From Dermatemys mawii (taxonomy: Eukaryota > Chordata > Testudines > Dermatemydidae): 64,000 bases of DNA. Every line of letters starts with the position of its first letter. Positions within the stretch are counted from its first letter, which is position 1. The stretch lies in assembly GCA_007922305.1 (NCBI GenBank), contig ML677366.1, forward strand, positions 16,840,338-16,904,337. Direction: 5' to 3'. Positions 1 through 10,800 of the stretch are shown piece by piece. Under the pieces are notes generated by a model. It was not told the origin of the DNA. It ran no database searches and worked only from the letters and a program-made list of their open reading frames with translations. Position numbers and translations under genes: made by a program.

Positions 1-2057
1 ACTTTCCCTTTTTGTCTGGATCATGGGGCCTCTACACAGCCCTATGTCAAGCATTAACATGACTGCCAGCTGTAAAGCCTTTTGTGGGGATATCAGCTCT
101 GTCTTCATGGGGCTCCATTTGTTTGCGGAAACATCTTTGTCCTTTTTACAGTGCTGCAAAGCTACTACAGAAAACCACATCATAGGTGTATGTTTGACGG
201 GTATTTATGAGACTGTAGTATTGCCAGGGCTGGTTGCCCCATGGCATTTGTATTCTTGGGTGATAGAAATACCATGAAAAGACCAGCCCCTTATGCTTTT
301 TCGTTCACACCATCTCCCATCCCCGCCTGCCCCCCGCATCATTATCTCAGGCAAGAAAACATCAAGAATGTAACATATCCAGATAACCCAGTTATTCGGA
401 TTCCTGAAGAACTCAAATGCACGGCTGTTGGGTGGCGATGAATGAGGAGAGACCAGATTTTATTCCTCTCCAGCCTCACCTCCAGATGGATGAGTGTGAG
501 CAAAAAATCCAGAAGGAATGTCCAGAATTACAATATTTCTTGTTAGGTTTAAGATTAGCAGCTGTGTTAGTCTGTATCTGTAAAGAAAACAAGGAATACT
601 TGTGGCACCTCAGAGACTATTTCAGCATAAGCTTTCGTGGGCTAGACTCCCGATAGTCCCATGCTCTTTTGTCTCTTTATCATTTATCCGCAGTTTGCAC
701 CACTGAATAACGTTTAGCATGTTTAAAGGGATACCTTGCTTAAATTTTATCCTGAAAAGTAATTAATGATTTAGGGGCCATGTTTACCACTTGGTTACCC
801 TTGTGTAAATCTAGACATTGATTTACGCTGGTGGAGCAGATAGCAGAATGGGGTCCTCAATTCCTTTTTAAACAATAAGGGCCGGATTTTAGAGTGTTTG
901 GCACTCTTGGTTGACATTAGACATTCAGAAGGGCTCAGCTCCCACTTAGGTATACAATAAAGGCAGATTCTCAAAAACACTCATCACCCAGCAGTTCCCA
1001 TTGTGATGCTTATGGTCAGATTGTCAAAGGAACTTGGTACCTGACATGCTGAATTATTTTAAAAATCTGAACACTTGCTTTGGTACTTAAATGGGAATTG
1101 AATTCTCTTGAAAAACCTGGCTCTAAATACCCATTAACAACAAAAGAGGATTAGAGGGAAAGATTCACCTGTGGAAAAAAATAGGTTAGTATGAAATCCA
1201 AAAAGAATCAGGAATGAAACCAGTATAACCTTCACACAATTTGGCCTAAACTGCTCTACAGTGTAATGTAAACACTGACTTTTGTGGTAGTTGCACGTCA
1301 GGACCTGCCAGAGTTTGGCTTATTGTAAGTGGTGCATGAGAAAATCAGGTCTAGCAGGTTTTCTGTTCTTTTATGGATTAAAATTAATTCCATCATGCCC
1401 CTATTTGAAAATCCATTTAGTCACGAAATGACTGTAGGAATTTATTTAAAATATGAGGTCTGATGTTCTCCTGTTGAAACCATTCTGTCCCCTCCTTCCC
1501 TGTCCTAGTTGTTGAAGTATTTGTGAGTGATTTGTGAAGGGCTAGGGAGGAGGCTATTGAAGGGCTACAGAGATGGAAGGAGAGGAAGTCCCAGCTTCTC
1601 ACTGTATTTGAACAGAACTCTTGGTGAATGGGAAGAGGGGGGCAGACAGACAAACACTGGAGATTTGTGGATCTGTAGCAATTCCACATTGGAATCCATT
1701 TTGTACATTGCTGAACCGTTTATGCCAGAAATACCAGAAATGATGAGCATAACAGTGCATATTTCTGCTACTTAGGAATCAAATTCACCCCTGTGCATAA
1801 ACCCCCGTGAAGCTCTCTGCACAACTTAACCTCAGTGTTAAAAGTCAAGTTCTGAGATTTCGCTTGGTCCCAGCTGAGGATGAAAGTGGTGTGGGGGATC
1901 CTGCAGAGACTTGGATTTTACCTCAGTTCTATAAATGTATTGTTCCCATCGTTAGAGATCTTTAAATAATGAAATTGCTAAGAAACACAAGTGTTGGCAC
2001 TTATACAAGAGGAATTTAGATCTCAACCCTTATTTTTGCCTATAATTGTTCCTCTAG
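1..2057 (+). other. SLC27A2 intron (3' part)
   Basis: I found no further SLC27A2 exon here. The only recognisable repeat is a short Penelope-derived terminal fragment at about 552-653. The rest is unremarkable AT-rich sequence. Confidence 0.6.
552..653 (+). repeat. Penelope-derived terminal fragment
   Basis: It starts AGATTAGCAGCTGTGTTAG and continues through the TGTGGCACCTCAGAGACTA and AAGCTTTCGTGGGCTA blocks. These are shared with the left end of the Penelope-like element at 46318. Confidence 0.75.
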
Positions 2058-2188
2058 GTCACGAAGGCAGAATAGGAATGGCAGCCATTCGACTGAAGGA
2101 GGGCTGTGAATTTAATGGGGAGCAGGCATACAGACATGTTGTGGACTACCTACCGACTTATGCAAGACCTCGCTTTGTAAGGATTCAG
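2058..2188 (+). CDS. SLC27A2: SLC27A2 penultimate coding exon
   Basis: A pyrimidine-rich tract ending CTCTAG precedes it and GTAAGG follows. It starts with the last two bases of a split codon and ends on a complete CAG codon. It encodes [10 protein letters not shown] through PRFVRIQ. Confidence 0.92.
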
Positions 2189-4020
2189 GTAAGGCAGCCT
2201 TCCTACGTATCTCCTGCCTCACTGCCTAAAAGAGGACACTAGTCTGTCTGTGTTCTCTTCTCCCTTGTTTCCATGAGGATCGCAGTCACTTATAATTATG
2301 CTGGCAGCACTCAAGAGCATCTTTCTTCCCTTGTTTTACACCACTGAGAGAGGAGAATCAGGCCACTCTGCCTGGAACTTGAAAGCTGGCTGAGCACATG
2401 AGAATACAGGATGCCTGTGGTGTGTCTGAAGATATCATGCATGTCCCTATGAACTAGAAAGTTCTCTGAGTGGAAACATACAGCCTTCCTCTTGTGTACC
2501 CTTAACACAGCGAAGGGAGCTAAGTTTCAGACTTTGGCTGTACTGGTCTGCAAACTGCTCTTCCAAACGTAGGGATCCACCCATCTGGAGCACTCTGCAG
2601 GCTAGGGGCCCTGACACTTCTGGATTTCAATACACTGACAATCAAAGAACCTCAGCCCTTCTTGTATGTATTATTCCGGGTGAAAAATAACATTTAAACT
2701 AAACTGAAGAAGCCAATCCTGGAGGGTAATTTGATCGTATGTATCTATTTATTACAAATAAAAGAATTCTCCTCTCAAGAAGACCATATACTTACTGGGA
2801 TGGTTCATCAGAAGAAACTTAGAAATATTAACTTCTCAAACTATTTAACTCGGCCTCTGTCTTTGGGCAGCTAGGCAAATAATCATGAGGCAAACTATAC
2901 TGTGCTTTGCCATCCACAATGCAGCCCCCTGTGACTTACGTAACCTCCTGTAGAAATTTCCCTTTCCTTCCTTTTCTGAGCAAAATCCTGCCCTTTCCAC
3001 ATCCCACTTCTCTTGTATTCAGAACCAGGTCCAACTGGTCCTAACTGCACCAGGCCTCTTTGGGAAGCCAGCAGATTTGTTTTGGCTTCCCTGCTCTCCA
3101 GAAAGGATTCCCTTGGACAGCCTTCCATTGGCTTCAGTCTGGTTCCTGGAGGCCACTTTTTGCTGTAGACCAGATGGTCAAGATCTTGGAATGGGGGATG
3201 TTATGGCTGCAAGGCACCCTTTGTGGCCTGAAAGAAGCTGTAGACCCGATCACACTGTTTCTTTAATAGGCATTAGTAAGGCCTGGATTCAGCAAAGCAT
3301 TTAAGCAAATGCCTAAGTTTAAGGTTTAACTTTTAGCACAGGCTTAAGTGTTTTGCTAGATCAGGCCCTGAAGCAATTGTCTCTCATTACGTTACAAATG
3401 GAACATGCATGAGTGTGCTCACAGAAGTCTCCTGGCCTTGTTTCTGAAGGCCATAGAGATCTGTTCAGGATTGGGGCAGCGCAGAAGGCCTTATGTTGCA
3501 TTTTGCTGCTGTGGCCCCAAGCATTTCCAAGGTCTAGAACCAAGATTATGTCCCACATGCTGAAACCTGCAGAAATAATTCTTGGGTAAATTTAGGTAAA
3601 TGTTTGTTAGCATGTCTCTGACTCCTAGCTATGAGGCTACAGAACTGCATCAAATCTGAGTTCCATGTCTCAAGATATTAAATGTCTACGCCCCTGGAGA
3701 TAGGATATACATTTTTCTTCATGTAATTATTGCACTTGGAGAAAATGCAAGACAGTTTTCTTCTGAATGGTTTGACTTTTCCTGCTTTAAAGACCCTCTT
3801 GGTTGTTTGTCAATGTCAGAGTATCCTTTTTGTTTTCTTCTAGGATGCTATTGAGACCACAACAACTTTTAAACATCGTAAAGTACAATTAGTGGCGGAG
3901 GGCTTCAACCCGGCAGTCATCAAGGATGACCTGTACTTCCTGGATGACAAAGAAAAGATGTATGTGCCAATGACACAGGATATTTATAATGCTATAAATA
4001 ACAATAGCCTAAAACTATGA
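2058..4020 (+). CDS. SLC27A2: Very long-chain acyl-CoA synthetase / fatty acid transport protein 2, C-terminal part (two last coding exons)
   Basis: Only the last 102 residues are in the window, in exons 2058-2188 and 3844-4020; upstream exons lie outside. The family activates long and very long-chain fatty acids to acyl-CoA with ATP at peroxisomal and ER membranes. Seen: [13 protein letters not shown], the FATP-type [14 protein letters not shown] block, the C-terminal FKHRK lysine region of ANL adenylating enzymes, and [17 protein letters not shown]. The glycine usual just before TFKHRK is replaced by threonine. The protein ends SLKL, a weak resemblance to a peroxisomal C-terminal signal. 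The neighbours HDC and GABPB1, in the mammalian order, support SLC27A2 over other SLC27 members. Confidence 0.93.
2189..3843 (+). other. SLC27A2 last intron
   Basis: It is bounded by GTAAGG and TTCTAG. A short imperfect palindrome at about 3275-3372 (CTGGATTCAGCAAAGCATTT, then TGTTTTGCTAGATCAGGCCC) looks like an old MITE. No gene was seen. Confidence 0.6.
3844..4020 (+). CDS. SLC27A2: SLC27A2 terminal coding exon
   Basis: The acceptor TTCTTCTAG is followed in phase 0 by [13 protein letters not shown] and 45 more residues, ending SLKL and TGA at 4018-4020. The 58-residue length matches the mammalian last exon. Confidence 0.93.
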   Translation, partial: DAIETTTTFKHRKVQLVAEGFNPAVIKDDLYFLDDKEKMYVPMTQDIYNAINNNSLKL

Positions 4021-4229
4021 GTGTGTCCAAAAAATCACTGTTCTAGAATATTCAGTTTTCAAAGCACATTATTGAGTTTAAAGGTCCAAAAAGCCATTTT
4101 AGTGAGTTGATAAATGTTACCAAGTGCCTGTATCTGAAATTCTGTGTGATAATGTTTCTGTTTTAATAGTGACAGGATCTATATAAAACTACTATTCTTT
4201 CTCCCTGTGGTCTCTGTGTTAATCTTCAT

Positions 4230-4690
4230 GCTCCCCACCTTCACCCAGGACATACAACAATTGTGCCTCCACTTACATCTCAGCCTGGCTGCTCCTTCTT
4301 CTTCCCCTCTCAAACCTAGAACTGTCTGCTCCCATCACCATCTTGCTCCCTGCCTCTATTGGTTCTTCTGTGCCTTTCTCTCACTGCCCCTTGTGCCTGG
4401 AACAGCCTCCATGACCCAGTGCACCATGATTCCTATTCTTGTGAGTAGTCTTGTGCTCAAAGGCTGTCCTGAGTCAGAGCCTCAAAATGGAACAGGAAAG
4501 GAAATTCAGAACTAGCAAGGCACATGCACAGCTAATTAGGCAAATCACAATCAACTTTGTGCTCTGATTTGTGTTGTTATGTATGTAGACTGTAAGCTCT
4601 TTTGGAGTAGAGACCTGTCTTTGATTGTCATATAGCATCATGAATGACTTTGTGGTGCTGTATAAATAATAAATCAGAATGCTGTATTTT
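4230..4690 (+). repeat. Possible L2/MIR-related 3' tail in SLC27A2 downstream region
   Basis: CCTTGTGCCTGGAACAGCCT followed by GACTGTAAGCTCTTTTGGAG resembles L2/MIR-type 3' tails. The match is by eye only. Confidence 0.4.
4668..4673 (+). terminator. Candidate SLC27A2 polyadenylation signal
   Basis: AATAAA lies about 650 bases after the SLC27A2 stop, followed by a T-rich stretch at 4686-4704. It sits at the end of a repeat-like tail, so it may belong to that repeat rather than being the used site. Confidence 0.45.
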
Positions 4691-5161
4691 TTTATTTTTT
4701 TTTAGGTTTGTGTGTCCAAATGTCACCGAATCTCTGCAGATAGTCCCCGAGAACTGGGTCCCTTGTTAGGCTTTTTGCTAATACATTGAAGTCATTATAA
4801 ATTATTATATGACTCCAGGTAATTCACTTTCAGGATTTTAGTTCTGAAGCAGTTAGAGTCATGTTACACCTTTGATCCACACCACATTTTCAACTGATTT
4901 CACCTGGAATGAAGAACGGACCATACACGTTTTGTGTACACACAAAAGTCATACTGGTTTGACTATACCACTAACTAAAGCAGAACAACCTTTCCTCCCA
5001 CCCTCTACCTCTCCAGTATGGCAGCAGTTATACCAGAATAAATGTACTTATATCAGTGTAGCTTATTCCAGTACAAGAAGGGGAATAAGCTATACCAGCA
5101 TATTTAAGGTATTTACTGGTATGACTGTATCAGTAAAAAACAATCACACCCCTAACCAACA

Positions 5162-5505
5162 TTAGGGGTAGCCATTTTAGTCTGTGTCCACAAAAACAAC
5201 AAGGCATCCAGTGGCACCGTGCACAACTCGGAAAGCAGCGAGGGCCATATTACTACAAAAAACCATCTGCTGCCCGAAAAGCCACGCCCTCGTCCCACCC
5301 CCCATCTGCTTCTCCCCACCCCACCATTTGGCTTGCCCCACCCCTACTCACCCCACACGGGCCGCACAGTGAGCCCATGCGGGCCGCATGTTGTGCAGGC
5401 CTGCTAAAGACTACCAGATTTATTTGGGCATAAGCTTTTGTGGGTAAAAAACCCACTTCTTCAGATGCATGGAGTTAAAATTACAGATGCAGGCGTTATT
5501 ATGCT
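5162..5505 (+). repeat. Penelope-derived fragment split by a GC-rich insert
   Basis: AGGGGTAGCCATTTTAGTCT and GGCATAAGCTTTTGTGGGTA are the two halves of the Penelope terminal unit. Between them, about 5218-5398, is a C-rich block bounded by inverted TGCACAAC (5220-5227) and GTTGTGCA (5390-5397), probably a hAT-type MITE inserted later. Confidence 0.65.
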
Positions 5506-5721
5506 GACATAAGTTACCTTAAAGTGGAGAACTCCCAGTGGCTCATTACTGGCACATTATTATACAGGTACACAAAATGTGTGTGTATCAGGCCTAAGAT
5601 TACTGTCTTATCTGCTCTCAGAATTTTGGATTAGATGCTCTCATTAGTTTTTCTCCATAGTTGCAGCAGTGTTCTGGCTTTAAAGTATTTTTAATGCACC
5701 AAATAATAAATGTGCTAAAAA

Positions 5722-5841
5722 TAGGGTGACCAGCTGTCCCCAATTTAGTAAGGACGGTCCCAATTTTATGGACTTATATAGACATCTGTTACCCCCCCAA
5801 GCTCTGTCCCAATCTTTTACACTTGCTATCTGGTCACCCTA
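5722..5841. mobile_element. 120-bp hAT-type MITE
   Basis: Inverted ends TAGGGTGACCAG and CTGGTCACCCTA are perfect over 12 bases. The insertion is flanked by an exact 8-bp duplication GCTAAAAA (5714-5721 and 5842-5849), which fits the hAT superfamily. Confidence 0.85.
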
Positions 5842-6119
5842 GCTAAAAAGGACTGATTTTTAGAATAATTCACAAGAGTTTTCCTTGCCAGAGTTACAGT
5901 GGGGCATCAATAGGGCTGTGGCAGGCTAGTGTCTCCATCATGAAGTGTGTTCCTGGGTTGGGTTTAGGGTCTGCTAGGGTTAAAAAGCCAGACAAACAGT
6001 ATGGGAGAAACATGGAAAAGGATTAATAGGCCAAACTCTGTCCTTGTTTATATCTATACAGCCCAACTTACCCCTGAGGGGGAGTTTGACTCCACTGGTG
6101 CTGCATGGATGTAACTCAC

Positions 6120-6440
6120 GCAAAATTTGGTCTTACTGACCAGAGCTGGTGTTAGCTCATTGGGAGCCCTTGGGCAGGAATATTTTTGCCCCATCCCCTC
6201 CCCCCACCCCCGCAGAACACATACAACTAATCAATGCGGGGGGCGGAGGGGCTCCTTGTGTTGCTTGGGGCCCTAAGCAACTGCTTAGTCTGCTTATGCC
6301 TAGAGTCCTGTGCAAAACAAAATTTGTATCTATATTTGGGCCGTGCTCCACAAAAATGATCCGTGGATATCCACTTCTGGAGGCGGATATCTGCAGATAT
6401 AAACCAGATCTTCACAGATTAGCCGGACACTCCTTATGCC
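6120..6440. repeat. Old MITE-like GC-rich and ATATCC-rich repeats
   Basis: A block about 6130-6300 carries C-rich then G-rich arms (CCCCACCCCCGC, GCGGGGGGCGG). A second block about 6340-6420 carries repeated GGATATC/GATATCTGC palindromes. Both look like non-autonomous DNA elements; family not assigned. Confidence 0.45.
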
Positions 6441-6950
6441 TAGCACTGGCTCTGTTACTGAGCAAGAGTCCCTGCCTAGGCTGTGCTGGCACATGGAGCA
6501 GGGTTTGCAATGGTGTAGGCTGACCATCTCCCCTACTACGGCCTATAACTGATTGACTAGCTATGCAGGCAGGCTCCTGCAAAGCCCACTCTGACTTGAA
6601 GCTGGCATTGTCTGGCAGCCTCTTCTGGGAAGGGCAGCATGAGTGAATGCCTCCCTCTGGCACAGTGTGGAGGAGCTGTTAGCATCCCCTGATCCCACAG
6701 GTGTAAATCAGTCCCGATAACTTTTCAATCAAAACCAAGCCACTAGAAGAAATGGACCAAATTCAGAGCTGAGCTGCACCTCATGCAGCCCCATTGACGC
6801 CAGAGGGATTGTTCCTTGTTTAAACCAGCAACGAGTCCAGGCTGCTAGCTCTGAACAGGCTGCTGGCAAAGCAGAAATTAACAATCCAAATTCTAAGTCA
6901 AACCTCACTGCAGCCTGGAAGGAGGAGCTTCACAGAACAAGTTTAAGAGG

Positions 6951-6956
6951 TTTATT
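6951..6956 (-). terminator. HDC polyadenylation signal
   Basis: AATAAA on the minus strand lies about 170 bases after the HDC stop codon, a normal distance for a short 3' UTR. Confidence 0.7.
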
Positions 6957-7127
6957 TGTCATTTTAATCAATAAATACGCACTGTGTTTTGCTTCGGTAC
7001 AAGCACAGGACTTTTCTTAATGATCATTCACATTGTTTCTATATCGAACATGGTAACAGGTAATATTGCATATGAATAAGCAAACTTTGGTTCTCTTCCA
7101 CCTGGGGAAGCCAATCTGTTTCGCCTG

Positions 7128-7874
7128 TTAAACAATTGCTTGCAGGGGACAGCAAGGCAGCTGAATGCCACACTGAATGCTGCATTCGGGAAAGCTAGGG
7201 ACGCTGTAGAACTTGATCAGTTTTCTGAAGGCACTTTTTTTGAGCATCATGACCTCTTCGGGCAGCTTGGAAAGGATTTTATCACTGGTGTGAGAGCCAC
7301 TTTTCTCAGAGGCTGTTGCCTTCAGGTGGCCGATGGTTGGCACACTGTTGCAGCTGAGGGAACGGGCTGTCTTTTTCTTGTCTTTTACAGATAAGTAGCT
7401 GAAGAGAAAAGAGGATAACTTATGTTTGGTGACATCTGGGACATCTTCTGGAAAGCAGTCATCCAGAGGATCCACTTGGGCTTCCAGGTGTTGGCTGACC
7501 ACACATGTTGTGGGACTGACTGCTACCTTTTTAGGCTGCACTATTATCTTTCTGAAAGGTGCTTTGTGTTCTCCTGCCTCTGGGTGAGATGGAGAAGTAC
7601 CGTGATCAGCAATAGGACTGGGGTTACTTATGATGCTGGGGATTTTAGCCCCATCAGCAGAGTTGCTGGGATGTAGCATGTAATGCTGGTTAATGATTTG
7701 GGCTGCAGTTTGTTGAATGATGTGCCAGTCTCGCAGAATGTCCTCTCTGGTTGTGAACTGAGACGTTACGGTAAAGCGGATGATGAACTTGTCACGAATG
7801 GTAGCTGGAATGAGGAAGAGGCTGCCAGATTTATTCAGTTCTTTCAAGACCTTTTCTGTCAACCAGTTAGGACC
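7128..7874 (-). CDS. HDC: HDC terminal coding exon 12 (residues 414-661)
   Basis: The acceptor is TTAAAACAG. It starts [13 protein letters not shown], runs through [18 protein letters not shown], which closes the decarboxylase fold, then a low-conservation linker and the conserved tail [25 protein letters not shown] and [10 protein letters not shown]. The stop TAA is at 7128-7130. Confidence 0.96.
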   Translation of the reverse strand, partial: GPNWLTEKVLKELNKSGSLFLIPATIRDKFIIRFTVTSQFTTREDILRDWHIIQQTAAQIINQHYMLHPSNSADGAKIPSIISNPSPIADHGTSPSHPEAGEHKAPFRKIIVQPKKVAVSPTTCVVSQHLEAQVDPLDDCFPEDVPDVTKHKLSSFLFSYLSVKDKKKTARSLSCNSVPTIGHLKATASEKSGSHTSDKILSKLPEEVMMLKKSAFRKLIKFYSVPSFPECSIQCGIQLPCCPLQAIV

Positions 7875-10800
7875 CTGTTTTAAAAATATATAAGAAGAAA
7901 TGTATATTACAGTGGACTTTGCATATTAGAGATCTACAACAGCCTATAACAATTGCCAGTGATTTTATTATATTCCTTCATATAACCCTTACCCATAGCA
8001 ATCAAGCTGGGAGACATGATGCTGGCTACTGCTGATTTATTCTGAACTTAATACAAATAATCATCTTTACCTTTAAACGAAATACAACCAGTCCGAGGTG
8101 TCTCTTGGCAGGAATTTCAAAGAGGGGATCACTTCTGACCAAAGATTCAAAGTATTTGGCCATCTCAGTGCCCTGTAATTTAAAATGTTTTTTTTTAAGG
8201 TGGTTATTTCTTGCTAATGACAAATAATGCCTAAGATGCAAAATTAAGTAGATAAATAGAGCCAGCTCCCCTCCCCAACCACCCCACACACCTAATGTCA
8301 AAACACTGAGGTTCTCAGCTTTGCATAGTAATAAAGATTTCATCCAGTTGCCAAAATATCTGGCCTGATCATTCAGTGTGATCCACAGCCCATTGAATTC
8401 AATGAAAAGACTGTGACTTCGATGGGTTTTGGCTCAGACCTTGATATCTGCACAAAACTAGAACGACTGGACTTGGCTGGGGTTTTCTGGAGGAACACTG
8501 GATAATGGAAGAGACGTTCCACGGCTGATGCTGTAACATGTGGCTTCCTGTACTTACACTTGGGTGTTTAGGCCTGTGGATTTGTATAGCTGTAGACACA
8601 CTGACCATGAAGACTCCTCCCTTTCCTACTTCCAGAACTACCCCCACATTGTTCCAAAGAAAGCCTCTGTAGAGTCCTGCTTTGTGGAGTACAGAAGGGT
8701 GTTGGTTCCGCTTGCCAGGCCTCTCCATAGCGTTCCCCATTCCCCATGCAGAGCTCTTTGTGTTTGTGGAGGATTGAAAAAAAGATTTTGTCTGTATGCC
8801 CAATCCTGTGACCCTATTTAGGCAAAACTCCTAGCAAATCCAATGAGAATTTTGCCTCCCTAGGAACTAGAGAGTCAAGACCTCTAGCAGGCTAAAAGCA
8901 GCATACATTTTTCAATAGCATTCAGATTTACACAAACTTCATGTATGAGAAGACCTCTGCTGCCCACCCTCACAGCTGCGTTTAATGGACTCAGATGCTG
9001 AAAAGCAATATCAACATGGTAACACTTGTCACGTTAATTCACATACATGTCTGACGTGGGCTTGAAGCTTTTTCACCCCAAAAGAACGAATCACAAACCA
9101 GAGCTTCAAAGAGCGAAACCGACGACTCAGTGGAATTTGCCAGTGCTGTGAACAAAACAAGGGTACATCAACAAGCTGAAAAAACAATTTTAAAGAGAGT
9201 CCCACTTCAGCATAATAGAGTGTGGTCCTGCACCCCTCTTCCCAGGTGAGTAACCCTTACTCAGACAAGGAGTTTGACCTGAGTAAAAAAGACTGTGGAA
9301 ATTGGCATAATAAGCAGTCATTAAAGGAAGATTCTGTGTAGTTTATTTCTGAGGTGTTCTGAAAAAACATTATATTTTGGCTACTGCACTCAGATATTAC
9401 AGTGGTTTGTGTCCTAGATGTGTCTAACTTTTTGTAAAGGGTCACTAATTTTTATTTTTCCAGTTCACAGTGCAGAGGGCGTTATAAACTAATTAAACTC
9501 CTAATTTAGGAAAACAATATGCTTAGTCCATTGCAACTGAGGACAGCAATGCTTAACTTTAAGTCCTATTGGCTTGTCCATGTGCTTAGCTGCTGTCCTG
9601 AACAGGGATGTTTTCCCAAATCAGGGCCTAAAGGATGAATGAGACAAATGAGACAAATGAGTCTAGAAAAATTAGAAAAACCAATGGCAGCCATCTAATG
9701 GAGGGACCAGACTACATTAAAAAACAAAAAAGAAGCTGTATCAAAGAATCCATAAAACTACATGGCTCCAAATTAACCACCAGAGGGAGCAATGTATGCT
9801 AATTAAAGAAATATGTTATACCAATACCAAGAAAGAAAAGAACTGCCTTTTTCAGGACTTTGATGAGCATGTAGCTGAAACTCTGGTCTTCTAGAATATT
9901 GTTTTGTAACACGGTATTCAGATTTAGTGAGTTAGATCTGAAATGATTTGCTTCTTAGCTCCCCACCACCATCAACAGCTGTATTTAAAGCCTAATGAAG
10001 ATGTAATGTATTTTATTATTTTACTGCTGTTTCAAATCAAGGAATTTCCATTTGTTTTACATGATTTCTCACACTTATGTCATGTATCAGAATAATTGTT
10101 GGAGGTTAGAATGAGACCAACAGAATAAGCCCTGCAAACATGTAAAAAATCCATCAACTGGAACTGTCCCAATAATACATTACATGGAAGTGACTTTTTC
10201 TGGCTGAGGCAGTAGGCTAGATCCTGAGATGATAAGAACATAAGAATGTCCATACTGGGTCAGACCAAAGGTCCATCCAGCCCAGTATCCTGTCTACTGA
10301 CAGTGGCCAAAGCCAGGTGCCCCAGAGTGAGGGAACCTAACAAGTAATGATCAAGTGCTCTCTCTCCTGCCATCCATCACCCCCCTCTGACAAACAGAGG
10401 CTAAGGACACCACTTGATGTCACTTTATGTAGCTTCAATTAAGTTACTAGAGCTTTACTGATTTACATCAGCTGAGAATCTCGCTCAATTTCACAGTACA
10501 CAGACCAAAAATTTCCAGGGCAACAGAAGACTGTAATATCCAAGTATTGTTTGATTAACCTAACTAGCTTCTATATTTATCACTTCTACATTTGATCTAG
10601 AACAGTTTCTGTGCAATTTTTCTCTCAGTACAGACTTACTGCCAGAGCTCATGTCACGCTCCCCTATCTAAACTGTATTTACACTTCACTGTGATTGTTT
10701 CTATACTCTGCATTAGAGACATTCTTATCACATGAAACAAGCTCCAGGAATATTAGGAATCTGGACCTTTCTGTTCAAACATTTTGCAGGAAATGTAAAG

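Noticed and set aside
1..2057. A further SLC27A2 exon in the first 2 kb
   Set aside because: No frame with SLC27 motifs between AG and GT sites was found, including the 340-430 stretch that looked open.
7140..7883. Open frames on the plus strand across the last HDC exon
   Set aside because: They are antisense shadows of the conserved HDC C-terminal coding sequence.
8026..8343. A 105-codon minus-strand frame over HDC exon 11
   Set aside because: Only the middle is coding (8071-8172). The ends read into introns past clear GT and AG splice sites.
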